This document shows, in pieces, positions 1 to 5,457 of a stretch of DNA of 9,143 nucleotides. How positions within the stretch are numbered: the first letter of the stretch is position 1; each line of letters starts with the position of its first letter. The DNA lies in the NCBI GenBank assembly GCA_034678405.1, contig JAXDBW010000061.1:1-9143 (forward strand), given 5' to 3'. The notes below the pieces were generated by a model. The model ran no database searches and was not told the origin of the DNA. It saw nothing but the letters and a program-made list of their open reading frames with translations. Position numbers and translations under genes: made by a program. The stretch is from JAXDBW01 sp034678405 (lineage in GTDB: Bacteria; Patescibacteriota; Patescibacteriia; UBA10025; JAHIVO01).

Positions 1-240
1 GATCCGTCGGATCAGCCACCGGGCGAGGAAGTCGAGGGGTACGTCAAATGCATTAAACAGCAAAAAATACACCAGGACAGCAGTCACGTCGTATCCCGCC
101 TGGAGCAGAAATATCGGGACAAAGATGGAAATCAGGGCTCGGGCAAATGTCTGCATCCACACCGACTGTTCAAACAGCCCGAGTGACGATCGGAGTGTGC
201 GATAAAGTCGGAGACTATGGTGGGCGTGAGCGCTATACAT
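1..240 (-). CDS. MFS-like multi-pass membrane protein, N-terminal part only
   Basis: This open frame starts at the ATG at 240 and runs out of the window at base 1, so only about 80 residues are visible. It opens with a basic, His/Arg-containing stretch and continues into hydrophobic segments (about residues 30-45 and 52-65) with charged turns, including a short RWLIRRI run near the edge. This resembles the first two helices of Major Facilitator transporters found in CPR bacteria, but the MFS assignment is inferred from general appearance. It lies 21 nt behind the peroxiredoxin gene, whose TAG stop is in the same frame, and no other start codon exists between that stop and this ATG. No Shine-Dalgarno sequence is visible, so translation probably depends on the preceding gene. 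Substrate cannot be inferred. Confidence 0.6.
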   Translation of the reverse strand, partial: MYSAHAHHSLRLYRTLRSSLGLFEQSVWMQTFARALISIFVPIFLLQAGYDVTAVLVYFLLFNAFDVPLDFLARWLIRRI

Positions 241-261
241 CAGTGTGGTAGATATCGGTGA

Positions 262-825
262 CTAAATCTTGCCGACGAGCTCAACCCCTTTTTTCAGCGT
301 TTGCTGTCCTGGCTTCCAGTTGACCGGACAAACTTCACCGGCGTGCTCATGGACATACTGCGCCGCCTGTAGTTTACGATAGATTTCATCAATCGAGCGA
401 CCAATATCATTATCATGCATATCGATCGCCTTCAGGATGCCGTCAGGATCGACGATCAGACTTGCCCGGAATGACTGTCCCTCTTCATCAATATAGGTAC
501 CGAAGGCCCGGCACAGATTGCCGGTCGGATCAGCCAGCATGGGATAGGTAATCCGTTTAATAGACTCGGAGTCATCATGCCATGCCTTGTGGACGTAGGC
601 GGTATCAGTGCTAATACTGACGATCTCCGCGTCGATCTGTTTGAACTCATCATAGTGCTTGGCTGCCTCAGTGAGCTCGGTCGGGCAAACAAAGGTGAAG
701 TCAGCTGGGTAAAAAAGCATGACTAACCATTTACCCCGGTAGTCAGAGAGTTTGACTTTGTGAAAATCATCCTGATAGTAAGCATCTACCTCAAAATCAG
801 GGATCTGATGTCCGATACGGATCAT
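262..825 (-). CDS. ahpC: AhpC-type 2-Cys peroxiredoxin
   Basis: A 187-residue thiol peroxidase that would reduce hydrogen peroxide and organic hydroperoxides in the cytoplasm. The peroxidatic cysteine is Cys47 in FTFVCPTE, with the family Pro40 and Thr44 of the FYPADFT segment before it and the conserved active-site Arg at 120 (SFRASLIVDPDG). The resolving cysteine is Cys166 in GEVCPVNWKPG, so this is a typical 2-Cys enzyme. Full length matches bacterial AhpC (about 187 residues), and the end, VELVGKI, is like the E. coli AhpC tail. An additional Cys105 lies in GNLCRAFG. No AhpF or thioredoxin reductase gene is visible, so the electron donor is unknown. It sits 21 nt downstream of the AI-2E transporter gene and 21 nt upstream of the MFS-like gene, with no promoter between, so it is probably the middle gene of an operon. 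Confidence 0.96.
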   Translation of the reverse strand: MIRIGHQIPDFEVDAYYQDDFHKVKLSDYRGKWLVMLFYPADFTFVCPTELTEAAKHYDEFKQIDAEIVSISTDTAYVHKAWHDDSESIKRITYPMLADPTGNLCRAFGTYIDEEGQSFRASLIVDPDGILKAIDMHDNDIGRSIDEIYRKLQAAQYVHEHAGEVCPVNWKPGQQTLKKGVELVGKI

Positions 826-846
826 AGGGCACTGTCTGGTTACGAG

Positions 847-1908
847 TTAAGTTGCGCGTTTCTTTGGTTGCGCGTATTTGAGATATAGTTCGATTGTGGT
901 AACGAGCAGGATCATGATTACCGGCCCGTAAATGAAGCCGAGCATACCGAAGACTTGGATACCACCCAGGACGCCGATCAGGACGAGCGCCGGATGAAGT
1001 GACGCTTTCTTCGATACGAGCTTCGGACGCATGTAGTTATCGATATTACTGACGATAAATACTGATGCCGCAATCAAAAAGAGCCCCTGCCAGGTACCGC
1101 CAGTAAGCAAGAGAACTACGCCGATGGGAATCAGGACGAGCGTCGCGCCCCCGACGGGGATGATCCCAAGAAATATCATGAGGATCAGCCAAAACAGAAT
1201 ATAGTCGACGCCGACTACCATTAGCAAGACCGATCCCGCGATGGCCTGGACAAACGCGATCAAAAAAGTCCCCTTCACCATAGACTTCGACATCTCGAGC
1301 ACCCGGGTGAGGTAGACCTGGTCGATATGGTCATCCATGGGGCTCAGGCGCTCCATAAATTTCATAAACTTCTCCTGAAAGGGAAAAAGGGCAAACAGCA
1401 CCATCACATAAATAAAAAGCGATGCGAGGAAGTTTGCTGCGCCAGATCCGATCTTCGGTAGCTGACGGATGAAAAACTGTCCGATATTGCCTGCGACAGT
1501 CTTCAGCTCTGACTGTACCTGTGGGACGGTCAGCTCATACTCGACGCCGAAGGTGTGGATGGAGTTATTCGCCATGGAGACAATCTCCTCAATATCGAGT
1601 GTTCCTCGTCCGGAGAGGTCATTATTAAACTGGACAATCTGATTGACGGTCGCCGCCCCTACCAGGGCGACCGGGATGACCACGGCCACGATGACCACGG
1701 CCACGGATATACCCGAGGCGAGCTTCGCCCGGGCATGAAACGCGTGATGGAAATAATCGTATACCGGCTTGAAAAAGAGTGAGGTGAGAAATGCCAAGAC
1801 GACCGCCGAAATGAATGGGCGGAAGACGAAAAACGACAGAGCAATCACCACGATCACCAGAACGTAGAAAAAGGGCTGTTTGCGAAGTGAATCGTATTTC
1901 ATGCCCAT
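847..1908 (-). CDS. AI-2E family (PerM/TqsA-like) membrane transporter
   Basis: A 353-residue polytopic membrane protein of the AI-2E transporter family (formerly DUF20/UPF0118). Two hydrophobic segments near residues 13-45 and one at 65-88 are followed by a hydrophilic region (about 90-150), then several further helices. Family signatures are visible: the Pro/Gly motif IIPVGGATLVLIPIG (249-263), SNIDNYMRPKLV (287-298), and the HPALVLIGVLGG..FGMLGFIYGP segment (305-329). Members include the TqsA AI-2 exporter but also Na+/H+ antiporters and proteins of unknown substrate, so AI-2 transport should not be assumed. Two ATGs are possible, at 1908 and 1902; the -10 box at 1914-1909 would start transcription at about 1902, which favours the second ATG as a leaderless start. 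It is the first gene of the run leading to the peroxiredoxin and is divergent from the zinc-ribbon gene. Confidence 0.92.
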   Translation of the reverse strand: MGMKYDSLRKQPFFYVLVIVVIALSFFVFRPFISAVVLAFLTSLFFKPVYDYFHHAFHARAKLASGISVAVVIVAVVIPVALVGAATVNQIVQFNNDLSGRGTLDIEEIVSMANNSIHTFGVEYELTVPQVQSELKTVAGNIGQFFIRQLPKIGSGAANFLASLFIYVMVLFALFPFQEKFMKFMERLSPMDDHIDQVYLTRVLEMSKSMVKGTFLIAFVQAIAGSVLLMVVGVDYILFWLILMIFLGIIPVGGATLVLIPIGVVLLLTGGTWQGLFLIAASVFIVSNIDNYMRPKLVSKKASLHPALVLIGVLGGIQVFGMLGFIYGPVIMILLVTTIELYLKYAQPKKRAT

Positions 1909-1937
1909 AGTATAGCGTGTTTTCGTTGACAGAACAA
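1909..1937 (-). promoter_or_regulatory. Promoter of the AI-2E transporter gene (leaderless)
   Basis: On the minus strand a -10 box TATACT (1914-1909) lies directly before the start codons; counting 7 nt puts +1 on the A of the ATG at 1902. A weak -35 match TTGTTC (1937-1932) is 17 nt upstream. The 20-nt block ACGAAAAC-N4-TATACTAT (1926-1907) recurs exactly, with the same spacing, in front of the lipoprotein gene near 3650. No Shine-Dalgarno sequence is present. Confidence 0.55.
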
Positions 1938-1954
1938 CTATTTTTCGTTACCGT
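1926..1954 (+). promoter_or_regulatory. Candidate promoter of the zinc-ribbon gene
   Basis: A perfect TTGACA -35 (1926-1931) is followed after 17 nt by a poor -10, TACCGT (1949-1954, 3 of 6 consensus positions). It would give a leader of about 25 nt that contains the Shine-Dalgarno sequence of the gene at 1986. It overlaps the divergent promoter of the AI-2E gene, so the two promoters may compete. Confidence 0.35.
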
Positions 1955-1974
1955 AATGCAAAACGTACGACATG

Positions 1975-1982
1975 AAGGGAGG
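1975..1982 (+). promoter_or_regulatory. Ribosome binding site deciding the start at 1986
   Basis: AAGGGAGG ends 3 nt before the ATG at 1986. The frame is open further upstream to a GTG at 1917, but that region holds the promoter; this purine-rich block picks the ATG at 1986. It is one of only a few clear Shine-Dalgarno sequences in the window. Confidence 0.65.
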
Positions 1983-1985
1983 CTC

Positions 1986-2315
1986 ATGTATTTTCCAGAT
2001 TATACGTTTCGCACCTTGGTTATTGTTGGCATAGTGCTCATCATTACCTGGGTTACCCCTTGGGTACTGATCGTGTGGCTACTACGTATCCTAGCGGGAC
2101 TATTGCTGCTGGCGCTCGGACGAGATATACTCGTCATCAACCTCATCGGCCGGTACAATAAGTACCATCAACCCCTTTGCCCCTGCTGTGGCAAGCGAGA
2201 CTATACGATTATTTCCCGGCCCGCCCAGTGGCGCGGCCGCAGCCAACTCTGGGCTATGTTTAATGCCTACTCAGCTAAGTGCAATAACTGCCGGACGAAA
2301 TTCCGGATCACCTAG
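1986..2315 (+). CDS. Small membrane protein with C-terminal zinc ribbon
   Basis: A 109-residue protein of unrecognised family. Residues 9-45 form one long hydrophobic stretch that can be read as two closely spaced transmembrane helices (about 10-30 and 32-45). The C-terminal part is a zinc-ribbon-like module: CPCC with Cys65, Cys67 and Cys68, and a second knuckle CNNC at Cys99 and Cys102, separated by about 30 residues containing Trp and aromatic residues. Four of these cysteines (65, 68, 99, 102) have the C-x2-C...C-x2-C spacing of a structural zinc site; the zinc binding is inferred. The start at 1986 is chosen for the AAGGGAGG in front of it. The gene is divergent from the AI-2E/AhpC run and is closed by a terminator directly after its stop, so it appears monocistronic. 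No function can be assigned. Confidence 0.75.
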   Translation: MYFPDYTFRTLVIVGIVLIITWVTPWVLIVWLLRILAGLLLLALGRDILVINLIGRYNKYHQPLCPCCGKRDYTIISRPAQWRGRSQLWAMFNAYSAKCNNCRTKFRIT

Positions 2316-2350
2316 GCCGCTGTTGGATTCGTTCCCACCGCGGCTTTTTT
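2316..2350 (+). terminator. Rho-independent terminator of the zinc-ribbon gene
   Basis: GCCGC (2316-2320) pairs with GCGGC (2340-2344), with additional interior pairs TG/CA-type and GG/CC between 2322-2326 and 2334-2338, followed by six T residues (2345-2350). The T tract is only on the plus-strand side, so it acts for the rightward gene; the tail overlaps the TAA of the convergent IMPase-family gene. Confidence 0.8.
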
Positions 2351-3122
2351 ATTTCATCAATCGCACCAGTTCACGGTGGATTGGCTGACTACAACTGATA
2401 AGGAAATTGCTGGCTGTTTCCTCGCGCTCTGGCCTCCCGTGGAGATCAGTAATGATCGCGCCGGCCTCACGGGCAATCAGTTTCCCAGCCCCATAGTCAT
2501 AGAGCTCATTACCCAGGACCACCTGAGCTTGATTACGGCTGTCCGCAATCATGCAGAGATCCAGGGCCGGTGACCAAAAATTTGTAACGCGTTTAAACCC
2601 ACCATGGATGAGACGGGTAAACTGCCGAGTAAATGAAGTGAGGCTACTCTGATAGCCGATCGTGTAGCCCACTGTCGCGCGAGCGATGGTTTGTGTTCGA
2701 CTCACCCGGATGCGGGTACTATCACGGTAGGCGCCCAGCCCTGCTGTAGCATGGTAGACAGTGCCGGTCATGGCATGCAGCACCACCCCATCGAGGAGAC
2801 GCCCCTCATGGACACGAACGATGGTCACGCCGATATACGGCACCCCGAGCGTAAAGTTATTGGTCCCGTCCAGCGGGTCGATGACTAATTCGTATCCCGA
2901 TGTGCCATGTACCTCGGTCCCCTCCTCACCGATAATCGTGTCACGGGGGAACGACTGGCGCAGGCTGCGGACGACCGCCCGCTCGGACTCGATGTCTGCC
3001 TGAGTCTGCACATCACTGAAGTCAGACTTCACCCGTTGGTGGAGTGTCTGACCGAAATATTTCTGAATCACCGCGCCGCCCGAGCGGGCGGCGCGAATCA
3101 TTGATCGTACAGTCGCTTGCAT
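2349..3122 (-). CDS. Inositol monophosphatase family protein
   Basis: A 257-residue cytoplasmic sugar-phosphate/inositol-phosphate phosphatase of the Mg2+-dependent, lithium-sensitive superfamily. Metal-binding signatures are complete: GEE (Glu66, Glu67), the DPLDGTNNF motif (Asp82, Asp85, Gly86, Thr87, Asn88), and the second family motif YDYGAGKLIAREAGAIITD with Asp209 and Glu219. The ALDLCMIA segment (186-193) corresponds to the GSAALDL motif of the family. Length is normal for SuhB-like proteins (about 260). The exact substrate cannot be told: inositol-1-phosphate, fructose-1,6-bisphosphate and 3'-phosphoadenosine 5'-phosphate are used by different members. The gene starts 3 nt after the lipoprotein stop codon with no Shine-Dalgarno sequence, so it is translationally coupled to that gene. 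It converges with the zinc-ribbon gene. Confidence 0.93.
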   Translation of the reverse strand: MQATVRSMIRAARSGGAVIQKYFGQTLHQRVKSDFSDVQTQADIESERAVVRSLRQSFPRDTIIGEEGTEVHGTSGYELVIDPLDGTNNFTLGVPYIGVTIVRVHEGRLLDGVVLHAMTGTVYHATAGLGAYRDSTRIRVSRTQTIARATVGYTIGYQSSLTSFTRQFTRLIHGGFKRVTNFWSPALDLCMIADSRNQAQVVLGNELYDYGAGKLIAREAGAIITDLHGRPEREETASNFLISCSQPIHRELVRLMK

Positions 3123-3125
3123 GCG

Positions 3126-3614
3126 TTAGTCGTTTGACCCCGTGGTCAGCGTGACCTGCGTGGCACCATCGACATCGGAGATCGCCACCGTGACAAATCG
3201 ATTATCCTTCTCGGCATTCATGCTCGAACCACCATTGATATCCATACTGAGGTTAATATCCCACCCATCATCAGTCAGCGCTGACTGATATTCGTCCTTC
3301 ACATCGGACACGCTCTGATCTGAGGTGATTTGAACCGAGAACCCATCATTCTCATTAGTCGCGACCGCAGCGGTGACTGTCCCGTCCGTCACGTGTACGT
3401 CTGACGGGAAGTTATCTGGTAGCTCAACACTCTCACCCAGTTGCAGTGAGGTGCTGTCGGTATTGATTGATACCTGATCGTTATCAACATCAATATCGAC
3501 ATCTTGATTAGTCTGAGACTCGATCACGGTCTCTGCCACCTTTTCGCCTGGCGTACAGGCAGTGAGGACCACCCCCGCGATCAGGATCACACCGACGGCT
3601 AAGATTTTATACAT
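3126..3614 (-). CDS. Secreted lipoprotein, conserved family of unknown function
   Basis: A 162-residue protein with a classic lipoprotein signal: charged Lys3, a hydrophobic core (4-16) and lipobox LTAC with Cys20 as the lipidated residue. The mature part is acidic. Residues 25-60 have an Asp/Val-rich strand pattern (DVDIDVDNDQVSI), then LPDNFPSDV (65-73), and an alpha/beta domain with the SVSDVKDEYQSALTDDGW block (101-118). The order acidic strand, LP.(N/D)FP.DV, then a helix ending in L..DGW matches a recurrent bacterial lipoprotein family that I recognise by pattern but for which no function is known to me. AAGGGA at about 9 nt upstream is a fair Shine-Dalgarno sequence. It is first in an operon with the IMPase-family gene and divergent from the antiporter; a functional link to either is unproven. 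Confidence 0.85.
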   Translation of the reverse strand: MYKILAVGVILIAGVVLTACTPGEKVAETVIESQTNQDVDIDVDNDQVSINTDSTSLQLGESVELPDNFPSDVHVTDGTVTAAVATNENDGFSVQITSDQSVSDVKDEYQSALTDDGWDINLSMDINGGSSMNAEKDNRFVTVAISDVDGATQVTLTTGSND

Positions 3615-3642
3615 AAGTATTTCCCTTAGGGATTAATATCTT

Positions 3643-3662
3643 ATAGTATAGAGCGTTTTCGT
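3643..3662 (-). promoter_or_regulatory. Promoter of the lipoprotein/IMPase operon
   Basis: On the minus strand ACGAAAAC (3662-3655), four bases, then TATACTAT (3650-3643). TATACT serves as -10; transcription would begin near 3638, giving a leader of about 24 nt that includes the AAGGGA in front of the ATG. No good -35 hexamer is seen 17 nt upstream. The same ACGAAAAC-N4-TATACTAT block lies before the AI-2E gene. Confidence 0.5.
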
Positions 3663-3676
3663 AAATTCTGCACGCC

Positions 3677-3697
3677 CACCCAATGAGCGTTTGGGTG
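3677..3697. promoter_or_regulatory. Inverted repeat, candidate operator between divergent genes
   Basis: CACCCAA (3677-3683) and TTGGGTG (3691-3697) form a perfect 7-bp inverted repeat with a 7-nt spacer. The right arm covers the candidate -35 (TTGGGT, 3691-3696) of the antiporter promoter. There is no T tract on either side, so it is not a terminator. A dimeric repressor site is a reasonable reading, not proven. Confidence 0.4.
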
Positions 3698-3719
3698 TGG
3701 TATATAAACATGCTATAGT
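3691..3719 (+). promoter_or_regulatory. Promoter of the antiporter gene
   Basis: An extended -10, TGCTATAGT (TG at 3711-3712, TATAGT at 3714-3719), lies 17 nt behind a weak -35, TTGGGT (3691-3696). The start of transcription would be near 3726, only about 5 nt before the ATG at 3731, so the message is practically leaderless; no Shine-Dalgarno sequence is present. Confidence 0.5.
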
Positions 3720-3730
3720 ACGAAAGCTCT

Positions 3731-4873
3731 ATGGATATCCCCATTTACAGCCTCATCACCGTTTTTATCGTGATTACGATCGTACCCGTTGTCGCCCGCC
3801 GACTACGGATACCGACTATCGTCCTCGAGATCATCGCCGGTGTTATAGTGGGACGCTCTGTGCTCGATATTATTCCCGAGCACTCACTGATTGAATTTTT
3901 TTCAACATTCGGACTCGTATATCTACTTTTCCTGGTCGGGCTCGAGATTAATGTCAGTGAAATCGGGCAACACTTGCGGCGCACTATCAGCATAGCGGCA
4001 ATTTCTCTAGCCGTGCCGTTTCTAGCCGGTTTGATCATTTCACCCCTGGTGGATATTCACCCCCTGCTCCTTGGTACGATTTTTTCTACGAGTTCGGTCG
4101 GTATTATTTTGCCCCTGACTCGATCTGAGCGGATATCACGAAGACTAAAGGATGTCCTCATCCCATCATTAATATTGGTTGAGGGAATAAGTATTTTCCT
4201 GCTGTCTTTTAGTATTAATTTTATTCGGGGCGACCTCCAGGCATCGTTTATAGCCTCGCTCCTGGGATTACTCCTCCTCTTTATTATTCCCTGGTTGCTG
4301 CGACGGTACCGCGTGAGAGAGTATATCAACACACGGTTTGCGGATAAAGGCTTCTTCGACCTGGAAATCCGACTATCATTTGCGCTGATCCTCATCCTCG
4401 GTGCGATCGCCCAGCAGCTCGGATTTGAGGGTATCCTCGGCGCCTTCCTCGCCGGTCTGATAATGACTGAACTTACTAATGATAAACAGCTTGGCCAGAA
4501 GCTCTCTAGTTTCGGATATGGATTTTTCATTCCCCTCTTCTTTGTCTTCACCGGAGCGCGGATAGATCTGGGTATGCTATTCCAGAGTGCTGAGGGTATC
4601 TGGGCTTTGTCACTGCTCATCATCGTCGGTATGGGAGCAAATATCATCGGCGTTGCTATCGTCGGTCTGTGGCAGCGCATCCGGACCGGAGAAGCGTGGG
4701 CCCTCGGCCTCTTTCACGCCACATTGACCAGTTTGACAATCGCCGCTGCTGATATCGCTAGTCGTGAGCATCTCATTACCGAACAGCAATTCTCTATGTT
4801 TGTGGTCCTGGCCATAACAACGGCTATTATTGGGCCTACTATCGGCCGTCTGATCTTGAGTCGGATCCGTTAA
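3731..4873 (+). CDS. CPA2-type cation:proton antiporter (Na+/H+ exchanger family)
   Basis: A 380-residue integral membrane protein made almost entirely of hydrophobic helices, of the Na+/H+ exchanger superfamily (CPA2 branch). It has the early GLVYLLFLVGLEIN motif (61-74), the TSSVGIILPLTRSE segment of the crossed-helix region (120-133), and IPLFFVFTGARIDLGML late in the protein, all typical of the branch. It ends after the membrane domain: the cytoplasmic TrkA-N/RCK nucleotide-binding domain of KefB/KefC is absent, so it is a plain antiporter. In the helix that normally carries the ion-binding Asp (QD, ND or AD motifs) it reads LVEGISIFLLS, with Glu151 at the expected position. Likely role is Na+ or K+/H+ exchange and pH homeostasis. 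The ATG at 3731 lies right behind an extended -10 box. No terminator follows before the small gene at 4951. Confidence 0.92.
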   Translation: MDIPIYSLITVFIVITIVPVVARRLRIPTIVLEIIAGVIVGRSVLDIIPEHSLIEFFSTFGLVYLLFLVGLEINVSEIGQHLRRTISIAAISLAVPFLAGLIISPLVDIHPLLLGTIFSTSSVGIILPLTRSERISRRLKDVLIPSLILVEGISIFLLSFSINFIRGDLQASFIASLLGLLLLFIIPWLLRRYRVREYINTRFADKGFFDLEIRLSFALILILGAIAQQLGFEGILGAFLAGLIMTELTNDKQLGQKLSSFGYGFFIPLFFVFTGARIDLGMLFQSAEGIWALSLLIIVGMGANIIGVAIVGLWQRIRTGEAWALGLFHATLTSLTIAAADIASREHLITEQQFSMFVVLAITTAIIGPTIGRLILSRIR

Positions 4874-4941
4874 CTGCTTGAGCCGACGCTGTATACGTGG
4901 TACCCTGGGGATAGAGACTATTAACGATACATCATATGTAT

Positions 4942-4948
4942 GGAGAAG
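4942..4948 (+). promoter_or_regulatory. Ribosome binding site choosing the start at 4951
   Basis: GGAGAAG ends 2 nt before the ATG at 4951. An in-frame ATG at 4936 would put this purine block inside the coding sequence (residues GED), so the downstream ATG is preferred. Confidence 0.5.
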
Positions 4949-4950
4949 AT

Positions 4951-5157
4951 ATGAACCAAGACACGCCGAAAGGCAAAGAGCATCTCGATAAACTCATCGA
5001 GCATGCCAAGAACGCCAAAGACAAATACGATGACATGGACGAGGCCACCCGGAAGAAGGTCATGGCCGGCGTCGCTGGTGCCCTGGCTGTCCTCGGTGGT
5101 ATCGCCCTGATCAAGAAAATCAAAGGCAAAAAAGACGACGAGGAAACTGAATTTTAG
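4951..5157 (+). CDS. Small single-TM protein with charged ends
   Basis: A 68-residue protein with no family I recognise. Residues 5-38 are highly charged and helix-forming (KEHLDKLIEHAKNAKDKYDD), followed by one hydrophobic segment (about 39-54, AGVAGALAVLGGIALI) rich in Ala and Gly, then a basic KKIKGKK patch and an acidic DDEETEF tail. The basic patch after the helix suggests the C-terminus is cytoplasmic. Alternative start at 4936 adds MYGED. It follows the antiporter by 77 nt with no terminator between; a weak TTGAGC-N17-TACCCT pair (4878-4906) could be its own promoter. A strong terminator follows its stop. It could be a partner of the antiporter, but only position suggests this. Confidence 0.7.
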   Translation: MNQDTPKGKEHLDKLIEHAKNAKDKYDDMDEATRKKVMAGVAGALAVLGGIALIKKIKGKKDDEETEF

Positions 5158-5181
5158 CATACACAATCACCATAGAGAGTG

Positions 5182-5216
5182 CCCCGATTCCACTAGTCAG
5201 GAGTCGGGGTATTTTT
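5182..5216 (+). terminator. Strong rho-independent terminator after the small TM gene
   Basis: CCCCGATTCC (5182-5191) pairs with GGAGTCGGGG (5200-5209), a 10-bp stem with one T-G wobble and an 8-nt loop, followed by TATTTTT (5210-5216). The last T residues overlap the -35 of the next promoter at 5215. Confidence 0.92.
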
Positions 5217-5243
5217 GACACTCTTGCTGCTGAATGATACAGT
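5215..5243 (+). promoter_or_regulatory. Near-consensus promoter for the small ORF at 5285
   Basis: TTGACA (5215-5220), exactly 17 nt, then TACAGT (5238-5243), with the extended -10 TG at 5235-5236 one base upstream of the hexamer. Transcription would start near 5250, leaving a leader of about 35 nt with a full Shine-Dalgarno sequence. This is the best sigma70-type promoter in the window. Confidence 0.75.
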
Positions 5244-5271
5244 TTTGGCAAATACTACTCACCACTGGTTC

Positions 5272-5279
5272 AAGGAGGT
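5272..5279 (+). promoter_or_regulatory. Full Shine-Dalgarno sequence before the small ORF
   Basis: AAGGAGGT is a complete match to the anti-Shine-Dalgarno sequence and ends 5 nt before the GTG at 5285. It supports translation of a very short frame; most larger genes nearby have no such site. Confidence 0.8.
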
Positions 5280-5284
5280 AAATC

Positions 5285-5371
5285 GTGCTCAGTACCAAAC
5301 AACGGATTTTGGGAGGAGGATTCTGGTTCGCTTTACTGATTATTATCGTGATATGCAATATCAAATGCTAA
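5285..5371 (+). CDS. 28-residue hydrophobic peptide (small membrane protein)
   Basis: A short frame started by GTG at 5285 and stopped by TAA at 5369-5371. The peptide begins with a basic stretch (LSTKQR), then GGGFWFALLIIIVICNI (10-26), which can span a membrane once, and ends IKC. Two cysteines (Cys24 and Cys28) lie at the C-terminus. It has its own promoter (5215-5243), a perfect Shine-Dalgarno sequence at ideal spacing and its own terminator (5428-5457), so it is a complete transcription unit on 240 bases. The family is not recognised. It could be a small regulatory membrane protein, a type I toxin-like peptide, or a leader frame on a small RNA; the sequence does not decide among these. 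Confidence 0.65.
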   Translation: MLSTKQRILGGGFWFALLIIIVICNIKC

Positions 5372-5383
5372 TCATGAAAGCGC

Positions 5384-5401
5384 CCAGTCAATAGTAACTG
5401 G
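5384..5401 (+). repeat. Hairpin in the 3' part of the small transcript
   Basis: CCAGT (5384-5388) and ACTGG (5397-5401) form a 5-bp stem with an 8-nt loop. It lies between the stop of the 28-residue peptide and the terminator. A second ACTGG in the leader (5263-5267) could pair with the same CCAGT as an alternative fold. Confidence 0.3.
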
Positions 5402-5427
5402 CACTCTCCTCAAATTCTTCCTCTGTG

Positions 5428-5457
5428 CCCATCCCTTCCGGGGGGTGGGTATTTTTT
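5428..5457 (+). terminator. Rho-independent terminator of the small transcript
   Basis: CCCATCCC (5428-5435) pairs with GGGGTGGG (5442-5449), an 8-bp stem with one T-G wobble, followed by TATTTTTT (to 5457). The T tract overlaps the stop codon of the convergent CapA-like gene. On the minus strand the same stem lacks a T tract. Confidence 0.88.

Noticed and set aside
1917..1985. GTG start at 1917 for the zinc-ribbon protein
   Set aside because: It would include the promoter -35 and the AAGGGAGG ribosome site within the coding sequence; the first 23 residues look unrelated to the rest.
1555..1987. Several short frames on both strands opposite or overlapping the AI-2E gene
   Set aside because: His/Gly/Asp-rich or Arg/Pro-rich translations typical of shadow frames; the minus-strand AI-2E protein explains the region.
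2316..2350. Bidirectional terminator serving the IMPase-family gene too
   Set aside because: The T tract is only on the plus-strand side; the minus strand reads CTAGG after the stem.
2376..3104. Plus-strand frames across the IMPase-family gene
   Set aside because: The minus strand carries complete catalytic motifs; the plus frames have none and no start signals.
4057..4680. Long antisense frame (207 codons, minus strand) inside the antiporter gene
   Set aside because: It lies wholly opposite a well-supported membrane protein, its product is rich in Ser/Arg/Ile as expected from the reverse complement of hydrophobic codons, and it has no ribosome binding site or recognisable domain.
5428..5457. 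Terminator acting for the CapA-like gene
   Set aside because: On the minus strand the stem is not followed by T residues.
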